Source: Gavia stellata
Taxonomy: Eukaryota; Chordata; Aves; Gaviiformes; Gaviidae
Reading direction: 5' to 3'
Assembly (NCBI RefSeq): GCF_030936135.1
Contig: NC_082594.1
Coordinates: forward strand, 110,399,020-110,463,019
Length of the DNA stretch: 64,000 bases
Shown here: piece after piece, positions 12,925-24,584 of the stretch
Layout of the letters: the number at the start of each line of letters is the position of its first letter
Position numbering within the stretch: position 1 is the stretch's first letter
The notes under the pieces: generated by a model
The model's database searches: none
Seen by the model: the letters and a program-made list of their open reading frames with translations, nothing else
What the model was told of the DNA's origin: nothing
Translations under genes and position numbers: made by a program

Positions 12925-15206
12925 CTAAATAACAGCAGAATGTGAGTGCACAATTCAAACACAAACCTAAAAAAGTCTGCCATAAATCCATACATTAACA
13001 CAGGAAACTGGGAAAAATAATTTTGGAAATTAAGCTTTGCAAGGGAAATTGTAACATTTTGAAGCTGGTGGATGAAAAGACAAAAATCACGTGGGGTCTC
13101 ACTGTGCTCAATTCTTCATTAATGTGAAATGTAAAGGGTATACCGGTTCTATGGCTGACTAAGGACCTGCCCAGCATGTGGCAACTGCAACAACATATGA
13201 ATTACTACTATTGTCAAGTTTGTGAAGCGCTGGATGCTACATTCATGAGCACTGTTAAGAAAAATCAGAAGGCTATGATTATAAGTCAAATTTTCTTAAT
13301 TTCCTACAGGGAAGATGACATATTCAGCAATAAGAACAAAAGCATTTGTTGCATAAATGTTTATTCAATGAGCAACACTATCTTCTGTGCACTGAATACA
13401 GCAGGGAATGTCTGGAAAAGTACACATAGACTAGTAGATGCCAGGATGCATATGGGTCACATCCAGCACTTATGAGTGTAGAAACAAGCATTCAGTAGTT
13501 AAGTCTAAACACTTTTTTTGATGCACACGAAAGAAAAAGGCACATTTAAGAAGTCAGTACTTGACAACACATGAATATCTGCTCAGATTTATAAACAGAA
13601 CTGATGTTTTCAGAGGCAGTGAACAGACACCTTGACTAAGTGCAGTCACAGTGGTTGCGACCCAATAGGTAGCCTGTAAAAGGCCAACAACGTTCACTAG
13701 CAAGTTCTGTGCAAGCGGAACAGTGATAATTTTGAGGGAGCTAGGTGACCAAAACGGACTGTTAAAATGGTATGTGATCTTGTGCATATTCTTCATTTAA
13801 ACTTCATGTTACTTGCATTAGAACATCATTAAAGTAATTTGTAAATCTGTACTTTACTATGATTGTTAAAAGACTGTTTGTATGAGATATATTTGACTGA
13901 TCTGAAAAAGTGTGCGCACACTAAAAGCTTTGCTGTCTTGCCCTGCCCTTTTTTCCGTCCCAGACTTTTATCTTCACCCAGTTCCATTCTCCCGACCTAT
14001 GCAGTTCAACACTCCAGACTCCACCTACTCTCCACAAGCTCCAGTCTCCATTTTTCCACTCTTCCAGTTCTAGTTTCCTTGTCTGATCACAGTTTGTTAG
14101 TTCACTGAACTTTCCTGTACCTCTCTCAATTTAGTTGCTTTGATGTGGATCCAATATATTCCATCCACAGTAAATCAGACCTGCAACTGCAGTTGAGAAA
14201 ATATTGTGTAATTTACAACTGTCAGACATTGTGCAGATTCATAGAGTGTTAGCTGCTTAAAACAAGAAAAATGTTACAACTGAGCATATAAGAATTGTGT
14301 TTTGAAGTCCTGCAGCATAATCAAATTTGGCTTAGTATTGTCATTTCTGACCCTAAAGTTGTATCAAAAACTGTAAATTTATTATTCCCCTGAGCAAATA
14401 CATTTCTCAAAGGAAAAGCAGCCAAGGATTTGAAGGAATATATACATATATATACATATATACATATTCAGCTCATTCTTGGAAACACGCAAGCTATTTT
14501 GATTTAAATATTGGCCTTGTCTCCATGCACAGGCTATGGTAGAGACAGGAAATATTGCCAGGATTAAAGCTCCAGAAAAGCTAGGAAAAAAGCATAGACC
14601 TTCCTTTGGAAAATGTCAGATAAATTTATTATAAGTGATGTTAACATCACTCATGCACCAAAATGGTCTTACGAATGGCATTCAGGGAACATGCGAAAAG
14701 TCTTCAGGTGACCATTAAATTTGTGTTCTAGGTTTTACTCTATACTAGAGCATTTCAACGTAAAGCAGTTTACCAGCATGACTACAATCCTAATGATACG
14801 TGAATGAATCTTGAGTTTCCTGCCCCATTCTGAAGTAAGCAGGGACAGCTTAAGACTGTTAAACTAAACCTGGCATAATAAAACCTAATGTATACTTGTG
14901 GTCTGCCTGTTTTGAGGCTTCTTCCATATAGTTGCCAAGATGTAGTTGTGACATTTTTCAGGATAGCATTGTGCCAGCAGTACTGAAGATTACTGTCTAA
15001 TCAAATAGCTAAGATTGTCAAAAATTCAATTCTAAAACCTGATAGGCCATAACAGAGCCTGTTTTCAAAGATCAGTAAAATTCTATTGAGTTTTATGCCT
15101 CTGTCTCTTGGCAGCCTGTTGACTTTTGGAGTTATAATTTCTCCAAAATATGAAGTGTCTTGTGTTAGTCAAAAAAAGTAATAGTTATCTCTAAAACACA
15201 TCTCAC
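12925..15206. other. ABCC13 intron 24, no gene seen
   Basis: AT-rich intron on the ABCC13 minus strand. It holds a pyrimidine-rich stretch at about 13930-14090 and TATATACA-type microsatellite at about 14438-14467. The small open frames in it have no family signature. Confidence 0.5.
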
Positions 15207-15365
15207 CTGTGGAATAATGTTAAGATTTCCACGTAGGTCATGGAGTCCAATAGTTGATATATCAATTCCATTGATAATTATTTTGCCTTCAGATCCCTCT
15301 AGAACTCTAAACAAGCAATTTGTGAGTGTTGATTTACCAGCTCCTGTTCTTCCAACAATTTCAAC
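15207..15365 (-). pseudogene. ABCC13: ABCC13 exon 24 (NBD2 Walker A) with lost acceptor
   Basis: 53 codons: [20 protein letters not shown], then [20 protein letters not shown] and IPQ, donor GTGAGA. Walker [10 protein letters not shown] is perfect. The bases before the exon read TGTGTTTCGG where TTTCAG is expected, so the acceptor A at 15367 is G. The nearest AG, TTTATCAG ending at 15383, would add 17 nt. Confidence 0.88.
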
Positions 15366-16029
15366 CCGAAACACAGAGTTTTCTGATAAAGACTATAACT
15401 TTCCGTGTTACACATTCTATATGAAAAATGATTAGTGAATTCAGTTTCAACTTTCAGTTCAAAACTTCAGTTTCTTTTACCAACATGTAATCCTATAGGT
15501 GGATAAAACCGTTTAAAACTCACTTTTGGAACACGTGACTTACAATCACAGCTTTCCTTCAGAAGCTGTACAGCCTATGCCTGGTTCAGTGGGAATCCTT
15601 TCCTTCCCCCCCTTTTCTTTAGCACTCCTCAGCTCAAACCAATGACTCTAAACTAGGTCTTGCTTGGTGTTCCTTGATCCCAAACCCAAAGTTGATTAGC
15701 ACTAATCTGGCAGGGTATTTCTCTACATAAATACCCAGCACAGTGGCCAAGAGGTTTAATTTCAAGTTTGGGTCTTCCTTAAAACTGCCAAATTCCTAAA
15801 ACATTATTTCAGTTTCTTCCAGGGATAAGTATTTCTACACAGTAGCAGAAAATACTTTTCCTTTTCTCATTTGTCTTGTCTTTAATGTCTTATCCACTTA
15901 ACATCTTCCCTGTTCAACATCATCTTGCTGTATCTGGTATTGGAGTCTCCTCATATGAAATCCTTTTGAAGTAGAAAGTTGGGAAACAGAATTTTATACC
16001 TCTGATTTATTTCTTATTATATATAGTAC

Positions 16030-16173
16030 CTTCTCTTTACTCTGTGTCTGAAAAGAGACATCATTCAGGGCTAAACCAAGATCTTTCCGGTACTGAGCCT
16101 TGTAGTTAACAAACTCTATTATTCCTCTATCGGGCCACCCTGCTGGTGGTCTTTTTGACATTATCCATGGTTC
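16030..16173 (-). CDS. ABCC13: ABCC13 exon 23 (NBD2 start)
   Basis: Acceptor TTTTAATTCCAG. Encodes EPWIMSKRPPAGWPDRGIIE, FVNYKAQYRKDLGLALNDVS and ends SKEK, aligning without gaps to [22 protein letters not shown] and GGEK. The homologous donor GTACTA is weak. A second GT (16040..16039, GTAAAG) lies 11 bases upstream and would shift the phase. Confidence 0.86.
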
Positions 16174-17093
16174 CTGGAATTAAAACCATTGGTATTTCAG
16201 TATATGACAGTAAAAATGTTACAAGTTAATAAAAACATTAGGAAAATTATATATAGCTTTAAAAATCCCAGCAGGTTTAGGGTAATTCCAATGCAATATA
16301 AGGGAAGGAGAACCTACTTTCATGAACACTGGGCAGAAACATTCCAACTAGGTTTTTTAGGGGGGTTGATTTTGGATTGTGGGCTTTTTAAAAACATGTT
16401 ATACACTCATTTAAAAAAGTAAACTCAGTTTAACTGGGTAGTTGCTAATAGTCTGGTATCTGTTCCATCAGTTGACAGAAACTGAATTTAATCTGATACC
16501 TAATCTTCCAGATACTTAAAAAGCATATTTACGAGAAACATTTCATTTTAAGAAGTAGAGTAGGAGAGAACAGAAAGATGTGAACAAAGATTAAGAAAGA
16601 TAAACATGGGGGAAGGGTAAAATTGAATGAAGATGTAGAAGAGAGTCTTATTTCCAAGACAGACCATGGTTTTTATGCTTCCGTGCTTGACATGGGCACT
16701 ACTTTCTGAAAAGCATAATAAACAAGCCAAATCGGTTTGAAACAAGTGTCTCTCCAGATATGAGGTAACAGTTAGAGGTCTGACAGGCCTCTCTTCCCCT
16801 CTTAAAATGCTCCTCTTGGCTGCACATAGCATAGAGAGTTCACCTGAGCTGTGGCTGCATTAGTCTTACTACAAAATCTACTGCTAAGAAGGATGCCAAG
16901 AAATTTACTGGTCAAAATAGGAATAAAACTGCTATGACTATAAATGTAATGATAAAGCTACATATTATTCTCAATGTAAAAATAAAAAAAAAAAAAAGAA
17001 AGTATTTAATAACAAATTATAGCCTGCTATTATCACTCATCAATATTAAAGTCAATCTAAGTTAGTAATTTTCTGCGCACATAAATTAAAATA

Positions 17094-17133
17094 TTCAAGA
17101 AGAATGCTCACCATTTCAAGAAGAATGCTTACC
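17094..17133. repeat. Two-copy 21-bp-period tandem repeat spanning the exon 22 donor
   Basis: The units at 17094-17112 and 17115-17133 are 19 bases each with one mismatch (17109 against 17130). On the minus strand they give consecutive donors GTAAGC and GTGAGC. Use of the second donor would add seven codons in frame. Confidence 0.75.
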
Positions 17134-17234
17134 TCTTTATCCATTTTTGCATATTCACAAACTCTTTCAATTGAAACTGCATTGCTCTCGATTTCACATG
17201 CTTTACGCACCCAAAAATTTAGACTCTGAATTGT
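17133..17234 (-). CDS. ABCC13: ABCC13 exon 22 (TMD2 end)
   Basis: Acceptor TATTTCCCCAG, donor GTAAGC. 34 codons: FWVRKACEIESNAVSIERVC, then EYAKMDKE, matching [28 protein letters not shown]. The donor lies in a 21-bp-period tandem duplication that makes a second in-frame donor (GTGAGC) 21 bases farther on. Confidence 0.9.
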
Positions 17235-18316
17235 CTGGGGAAATAGTTTCATCATAGAATGTAAAAATTTGACTCTACGAGAACACAGCATACTGATTTC
17301 AAAACTTACCCTGAATTTAATCATCTCATAAGCTGGATGCTTAATCACAGAAGCCAAAAAAGTGTACAGAAAGTGATGGCACACCAAATGAACTCACTTA
17401 GAAAATCACTGATCTCAGTGTTTCTCTGAGCACTTCTTGTATGCTTTCAGACTGACCAATGGCTATTGTAATTTTCACTAACGTAACAGCTCCTGAAACT
17501 ACTTCAGGATCAACAGAAAATGCACAGTAATTATATGATATGTTGAAACGAAAAACATTTATTGCTCATATTGTGGGTACATTATTGCACTATTCCCTAG
17601 GGAAAGTAAGCTAGCAATATAGAACAAAGAATTTGCAACAGAGATATGTATTTGGTGTATCATGTCTGCCAAATTTGTCGTCTTCAAGCATTGGGAATGC
17701 TTCTGCATTCATTAGTATGTCAGCTGTGTTTCTGAAGCACTTACCACAGTGAGAATCTGGACACCACTAGGCTCCTAAGTATCACAAGATTAAAGAAACT
17801 TGGATGCTTAGTTTCTGTATACATAATGCAGATTTATTTTAACTAGCAACTTATCAATACAGTTTACCTTACTTCAAGACACATTTCAAATGTGGCTCTC
17901 ACATACTACTTTTACAAGGACAATGCCAAAGTAAATTACTTTAGTAAACTCTTAAGTAAGCATTCCCACATAACATTCAGTAAGTGAGCAAGAACAAGAA
18001 ATCAAACATGAAGTATAGTTGTATATGGTAGGGCTTCTTATTTGTTTTAACAAAACACTTGAAAATAAACCATACCTAGTCTGATTAACTTGATATTTAA
18101 GTATATTTTAATAATTATTTAATCTAAATTCGGGAGTGGAAAATAATTAATGTGAAGCTTCCCAGAATTAATGGAATTCCACAGAAAACTCTGTTCTGCC
18201 CATGGGATTTAGTTTCATTGATGCCACCATGTATATTCACCTACAACTTCATTGTATGTACTATTCCCTTTTCATATGCAATGTGGTAGCAGCAAAAAAT
18301 GTATACCTTTACTTAC

Positions 18317-18443
18317 ATTTAGAGCATAAGATATCAATAAACCCACTGTAGAAGAACTCACTGTATTTCCAGCCAGTACTACAAACAGTGCAGCTAAGAA
18401 CACCATTAGACTTCCCAGAAATTCAAGCCTGACAGACAGCCAC
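18317..18443 (-). CDS. ABCC13: ABCC13 exon 21 (TMD2)
   Basis: Acceptor TTTACTATAG, donor GTAAGT. Encodes WLSVRLEFLGSLMVFLAALF, then SSSTVGLLISYALN, matching [21 protein letters not shown] and LVGLSVSYSLQ. Phases 2 to 0 fit. Confidence 0.91.
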
Positions 18444-18997
18444 CTATAGTAAATCAAGGCAGAGAAAAAAGTATATTACCTACAAATTTTTTACAGTATA
18501 GTGAATGTATTCCTAATATAATGACTCTCTGACATCATTATATTAGCAATTTACCCACTTTACAAAAGAGGTAAGTACTACCATTCCCATTTTACAGGTG
18601 GACTGGGGAGGGAATATGACATATCTAGAACTGGTAGCACTGCTAAAAACAAAATGCAGGTCTCAACTCCTGGCTACCGCTCCCTTCACTCCTCATACTG
18701 CTTTCTCTTCCTATCTGGAAAAGATTCAGGTATATGACTGAAAACCAGAACTGAAAATCTTCTCCTTGCTAATATCTGCCTGTAACTGAACTGAATCACA
18801 AAGGAAGGAGAGGAAATGGACTTATCCCCTTAAACACAAGATTCTACTCTCAAGACCTACCTGGTGCCTGTAGGTACAGACACCAGATTACTTCCACATG
18901 AACTACCGAAATAGAAATTCAATTTGCTCATAAACTTGTAAGAGGAACTGTTAGCTGAAATGTAGTACAGTCCATGCTCATGACATATTGGTAAACT

Positions 18998-19018
18998 TGT
19001 TTTTTTTTTTTTTTTTTT
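18998..19018 (+). repeat. Poly-T tract in ABCC13 intron 20
   Basis: An uninterrupted T run of 19 bases at 19000-19018, read as poly-A on the transcribed strand. No retroelement body was recognised beside it. Confidence 0.7.
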
Positions 19019-19257
19019 AATATTCTTATCCCAGACAGCATATGCGTATTTTCTATAAAACTCCTAGTTTCTGGTACATAAAGAAGAAATCATCCTAGTG
19101 CTTAGGCATAATCTATGCATTCATTACATAGAGTGGTGGCTAAATTACTTTTGTCCTTCTGTTTCTCAGTGGGTTTACTCTGACTGAAGGTAAACGCTTA
19201 GTTGTGGAATTCTACAAAAGAAAGTCTCAGTTGCAGATGCAGAACTGCTGAAAGTAC

Positions 19258-19457
19258 CTGTTTGAGATGACATTGTTGTAGAAGTAAACTAAATTCTCAT
19301 ACACAACATCATTATTTTTTCTAATGAATCTCTCTTGGTGGCCAAATGCTCGAAATGTTGATCGCCCTACAAGCGTCTCACTGAAGTGGGAGATCACAGG
19401 AGAATGCGATGCTCCTGCTAGCCGTCATATTTGTCGTGAACTTGCTATGTAGTATCG
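19258..19457 (-). pseudogene. ABCC13: ABCC13 exon 20 with in-frame TGA (TMD2)
   Basis: Acceptor TTTTATTAG, donor GTACTT. Reads RYYIASSRQI, stop, RLAGASHSPVISHFSETLVG, then FRAFGHQERFI. MRP1 has [20 protein letters not shown], so the TGA at 19427..19425 replaces the Lys/Arg codon (codon 918). The rest of the exon stays in frame with no indel. The lost codon would cut off half of TMD2 and all of NBD2. Confidence 0.9.
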
Positions 19458-20477
19458 CTAATAAAACAATACAGACAAAGCAGACATTTTAAGTTGCTAC
19501 CGTTTCTTTTACATTGTTTAAAATATTTGCCATATATATTTTCAGTTAAGTAATCTGTTATGTAATTCCTGTAAATTTTGAATATGAAAAAGTTGGAAGT
19601 GTCTACACAGAAGAAAAGCTATTCACAAACAGTATAGAAAAAACAAATCTGTCTTTTGGGACACACCAACACTGCAATGCTGACATAACTGCAATATATA
19701 AATTACTGGCAAGGTTAAAATTAGATAATATTATTTCCAAATTCTGTAGAAAATGTGCTATACCACAAGAGGTGTGTAGCAACCAACTAAAACTTCTATG
19801 TAAACTTTCAGATTAGAATGTCCCGCTTCTTTCTCAGATGAAAGTCAGCCTTTATTTCTTCAATGTAATTCTGTCTGTATTTAAATTCCTTAGCAGAGAG
19901 TGAATCCAGGCACTATTTTCCTTCCTCTGTATTTTTATTTTAAGAATCCTTTAATGTCTTTAATCACAGACCATACTTTGAGCATCAAGAAACAGGAATG
20001 CAGCCATTAGTCTTTCTGAAACATTACTTTTTGGTTTCTCAGTAGCATAACTGACACGCTAGACAAAAAATAGCACAAGTAATTTAGGCATCATTCTAAT
20101 TTACATTTGCTGTTTCAGGGTTACCCTTCAAATTTTAATTTCCACTATAATATACACCCTATTTTTTTAGGTAACTTCATCAAATTTCTTGGTGGGATCT
20201 GTATCAATATGTATCTTCCTAAGAAAAAGGAAAATACAAAGAGAAAAATGTAAGTCGTTAAAAGTTCTCAAGCATTACAGGATATATTCAAGAAGTATTC
20301 TAATTTCCTTTTAAGAAGCCTGAAGATTTTTTCTGAAAGCAATTTCAGATGTGTTCTGCATATATATATTTTTTTTATTTTCCACAATAAGGAATAATTT
20401 CAGCCTGTATCCTTGATTGTTTTGGACATTTCATCCACATACATCTAGAAATCCTTATAAAAGCTTAATGAACTTAC

Positions 20478-20633
20478 TTGGATAGTAAAATAAAAGTATC
20501 CCAGGGGAATAACTACCACTATGAATAGTGGTGAGGCGGATGTGATAACTAGAATGGTTCCAATAACTTCTAGTGTACAATTTAGCCAAGTTCGTAAGTA
20601 GTAATGGAAACGTAAGTCCACTATAAATAAGTC
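20478..20633 (-). CDS. ABCC13: ABCC13 exon 19 (TMD2)
   Basis: Acceptor GCATTGTTACAG, donor GTAAGT. 52 codons: DLFIVDLRFHYYLRTWLNCT, then the hydrophobic VIGTILVITSASPLFIVVVI and PLGYFYFTIQ. It aligns with the helices before [10 protein letters not shown] in MRP1. Another frame is also open but does not align. Confidence 0.88.
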
Positions 20634-21429
20634 CTGTAACAATGCACAGAAGAATCAAGGTTTTCTGAGTAAATTTCATTAACAACTTCGAGAAAGCATC
20701 CTTTAAAAATGGAATCAAACTAAAATATCCTCAATAAAAATTAGTAGGATCCCCCCTGATTATATCCTAATTATATATATCATTATTTTTTGTCTAAAAG
20801 TGAAATAGACATAATAGCTTTTAGACTTCTCATGGTATGTCAGTGAACAGGCTCAGACTGTGTGAAGTCAAAAAGACACAGCTCTTGCTATTTAGCTAGT
20901 CAATACTATTTAGTTTACATAAAGGATATCATACTGTGGATACACTTGTTTGTGTATTAGAGGTTCCAATTAAAGCCAAAACACTACAAAAATAGAAAAT
21001 AACATTCACCTTAAGTCTATATACCTGTGAGAATGTGAATTTAATGCATTAATTGGTTTTGACAATAACATTTGATTCTGCTATGCAATATACTATCAAA
21101 GAAAAATACAGAATTTTTTAAAAACAGATCAGGTTTAGGTCTGGTAAACTTGTTGCACTGCAGGAATGGTCTTTGAGGAATGGCCTCCTAATGATCTTGG
21201 ATAGGTTCTATACAACTTCTACTAATAACACGTTTTGATGATTTTGTAAGAAAATAGCTTGAGACAGTTTCTTAAGTTTTTATGCACTGAAACAGCTTTC
21301 TGTTGCTAGATATTGCATTCACCTACTTCGCTATCTTTAATTTTTCAACAATACTAAATGGAATTAAATTTGTAGTCACTCAAGCTTCATTTTCATAAAA
21401 TGGAAAATATGCATGAGTTTTCTCCTTAC

Positions 21430-21584
21430 CTTTGTGAATCTGTTGATGATCTGACCAACTGGATTAGTTTCAAAATGCTGAAGAGGAAGGTGCAATATAT
21501 TGTCTAACAGCCGATGATGCAATGCCCGAGAAGCAGACAAGGATCCCCTGGTGAGCACAAAAGCACCACAGCAAACGAGAAGAC
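21430..21584 (-). CDS. ABCC13: ABCC13 exon 18 (TMD2)
   Basis: Acceptor CATTCACAAG, donor GTAAGG. Encodes RGSLSASRALHHRLLDNILH, then FETNPVGQIINRFTK, matching ASRCLHVDLLHSILRSP and FFERTPSGNLVNRFSK. It ends in phase 0. Confidence 0.93.
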
Positions 21585-22079
21585 CTTGTGAATGGATAAA
21601 TCAAAAGACAGTATGAAGGGCTGGGGAGGGAAAGGAGATGGAGCTTGTTTCTGTCACTGTTTTCTACCACAGTGAGCAATCCAACAGTCACACTTCATAT
21701 CTTAGTTTTACAAATGTACATATTTGTATTTTCTTGATACACCTTACTACTTCATAAGTATGTTTTTCCTGCAATTAAGTCTTTCATGCTAGCATGCCAT
21801 TATACATCAACACTGATTTCCTTCCTCACTGAGATGCCAACAAAACTTCATTAGGTTACACTTGGATGTTCCAACAATTCACAGAAGTATCATGAAATTA
21901 AATAGCATTTTCTTCTACATGTCTGTATATCTCTTCTCCTCTCCTCAGGTTAAACTATTATACTGTGTTGCATATAATTCTTTTTATGAAACAACCAGCA
22001 TTATTTCTTTACTAATACACATTCAGGCAGATCAGACTTGACAAATGGTGAGAAAACAGTCATAAATGCTCATCCTTGC

Positions 22080-22299
22080 CTTGTATGAATCCCAGAAGTC
22101 CATAGATATGAAGTTTATAGTTTTGTGATTGTTTCCATTCTGTGAAATCACTAACTTTTGCTGTTTCTGCAGTCCAGGTGCTAAGCCATAGATTTTGTCC
22201 AATGGCTAGTGCATTTTGTCCTAAATAAGCAGTTATGGTTAGCCACATCCATCGCCAGTTGAAGGCTTGGAGGTATTTCAAAAGAACTGGCATTTTAAT
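22080..22299 (-). CDS. ABCC13: ABCC13 exon 17 (start of TMD2)
   Basis: Acceptor TATGTATTTAG. Encodes KMPVLLKYLQAFNWRWMWLT, then QNLWLSTWT and IYGLLGFIQG, matching NYWLSLWT and VYGALGISQG. The donor is GCAAGG instead of GT, a GC-AG intron, with otherwise good pairing (CAAG before GCAAGG). It ends in phase 1. Confidence 0.88.
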
Positions 22300-23508
22300 C
22301 TAAATACATATAAAAAAAGAATATATATAAAAAAGGAGTTACTCTTAAAATCATTATCATTGTTGAAGGGAAACGCACATTATATAAAGGGGATTGGATA
22401 CATTAAATTCAGAAGAAATCTAAAGAATTTCTTAATTAAATCTGATAAGTTAGGTATATAAATATCATACTGTGAAGAGGTTTCCTCTCCCACTACACTC
22501 TGCTCTTCAATGATACATATCATAGGCAACCTTGCTTGTGACACTTCCCAGTGTTAGACTTAAAAAAATCTTACATATGTAGATTATACAAAACAAACAA
22601 AAACAAAACAAAAAACCAACCAAACAAAAAACCAAGAGTGCAATTCCTGGGCAGTTTGCATGAAGCAAATCTTAACTCTATTCATCAATGGAACTAGAAA
22701 CTTTAGAACTGCCACTCTGGGCTACTGGAGCCAAGGAAATTAGTGTCAGCAGGAGAAAGTTCTCATCCTTGGTGTAGATGAGGACTAATGGGGCCAAACT
22801 CTGCTACGCCACTTGAAAGGCAGAACTGGTAGGAGTAGAATAATGACAGATTCTTGAATTTCATTACAGGGTCTGGAGTGAAATGAGCTCTAGTTGGCAC
22901 AAACTCTTCTGTCTCTTCCGCAAACTCATTTTTTTCAAGTGCCTAATTCTACTATCTTTCTAGAAATTCACACCCTCTTCCCCTCTCCACCCTGGCCCAT
23001 TCTTATTTTAATTCAACTATAGTTTCCCAGGAAGTTTTGACCTTCTCCACACTCTGTTTCACTTGTTCTTTTTCCTCTCCCTAGCAACTGGCGGATTTTT
23101 TAAATGGAGACTGCAGAAAGTGTGCTTCTAACGTAAACCAATACTGCAGCAGTACTACCATGCAAAATTTCTAGTCTCTGCTCCAGCACACAGGCATTTA
23201 AACTTCCTAAAGATGAGACAGACAGAATTTTTTTCTAGCAGAGGTAAAAGCTTTTTTAATCTTCTTCTTTCTGAAATAATCAAAACAGACTGGACCTAGA
23301 TGTGGTATGACAATACAGCCAGTAGCAGATCATCAAAATAGAAAATCTCAGATTATGTACTTAGAATTTGGTAAAAACCTGTAAGATTTGTTTTAAATTC
23401 ACTAATGAGATGTCAGGCAACCTTAACAAGAAACAGAAAATTGCAGCTGCAAAACAATACATTTTTATAAAAACAAATGTCAAAGTCTTTTCTGCTAGTG
23501 ATACTTAC
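22300..23508. other. ABCC13 intron 16, no gene seen
   Basis: AT-rich with an A/C-rich low-complexity stretch at about 22590-22635. No repeat family or coding region was recognised. The neighbouring introns 23570-24514 and 24585-26205 are likewise featureless. Confidence 0.45.
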
Positions 23509-23569
23509 ACCACCAGTGGCAACTTTTTCTTTATTGTTCGTGAGTATTTTCCGTTGATCAAAGGAAGAA
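23509..23569 (-). CDS. ABCC13: ABCC13 exon 16 (linker end)
   Basis: Acceptor TTGTTTGCAG, consensus donor GTAAGT. Reads SSFDQRKILTNNKEKVATGG. The final KVATGG leads into IKMPVLLKYL of exon 17, as AQTGQVKLSVYWDYM does in MRP1. Phases 2 to 0 fit. Confidence 0.72.
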
Positions 23570-24514
23570 CTGCAAACAAGAAACACTTCAAATCTTCTTG
23601 TGAATTATCATACAAAGAATATATCCATTTCTTCCTAAGCAAAAATGGATACTATAAAATCTTGTAATTTTTTTCTATGGAAACACAAACTCCTCAGCTG
23701 TTCTATTTTTGTTGTTAGAATAACATTACGGTGAGAAGAGAATACTAGGTGTGGCCTTTCCATTTCCTGTATAATTATGTGTCGATAAAACTGACCTTGC
23801 TGTGCATAGGCATCAGCTAGAGATGTAAGACCACCCTTTTCTGAGGCATGTAAGCGTGGTGCAGCTTGGGTCTCAGCCCTTGTCTGGGCCCAGGATTAGG
23901 GCTTACTATTTGACACATCCAATTCTGCTACTGGACCAGGATGGTTAATCTTAAGTGTCCTGCATTGTCTGAACTTACTAGGGTGAGTCTCTTCTACTTC
24001 ATCTTTGCACTATCTCCTACCACTGCAATGATATCACTACAGTGCTTTACAAATTGATCTAGTCATTCAACTATTTGAAAACCCAGAAGTTTTCTTAAAG
24101 GTGGAAAAAGACAAATCAATGTTACAGGAGAAAAACAAAGAGCATAAACAACTTGTTAGTACACCAAGAAGTCAAATTGCTTTCAGGGAATTGTGGGTGC
24201 ATCCACATCAGCGACTTCAGTTGGTCTTCTGAAAGTCCCCTTCATTCCTGCTTAATTTACTTTGGCTCACACAGAGAAGCAGCCCATGAACCGTACCTCT
24301 TGAACTCATGCAGCACATTAACTGGATTTCTTTTGTATAAAGCGAAACCAGAATATGATCTCCAGATACACACTCTCCAGCCAACTGCTAATGGGCGTGC
24401 AGGCTTAACCCATGTTTACACAGTGAAGGACAGTGGCACAGCCTTCAGCACTTAGCATTGTTCCAGTATTGCATCAGTTAAGCAATGGCTGATTTTTTTT
24501 TTTTAAATACTTAC

Positions 24515-24584
24515 TCTTTATGCTTCAGCAGTTCTCTTTGTTGCAGGTTCTTGCCCAATTGGACCTCTTCTTTTGAAGAACTCA
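24515..24584 (-). CDS. ABCC13: ABCC13 exon 15 (linker between NBD1 and TMD2)
   Basis: Acceptor TCCGTTATAG, donor GTAAGT. Encodes a polar stretch, SSSKEEVQLGKNLQQRELLK, in the poorly conserved linker. The fit rests on good splice sites and phases 1 to 2 that match both sides, because linker sequence itself gives no alignment. Confidence 0.65.

Noticed and set aside
15165-15374. Apparent stand-alone ATP-binding ORF
   Set aside because: It is exon 24 of ABCC13 with short intron read-through on both sides, and its apparent start codon is not ATG.
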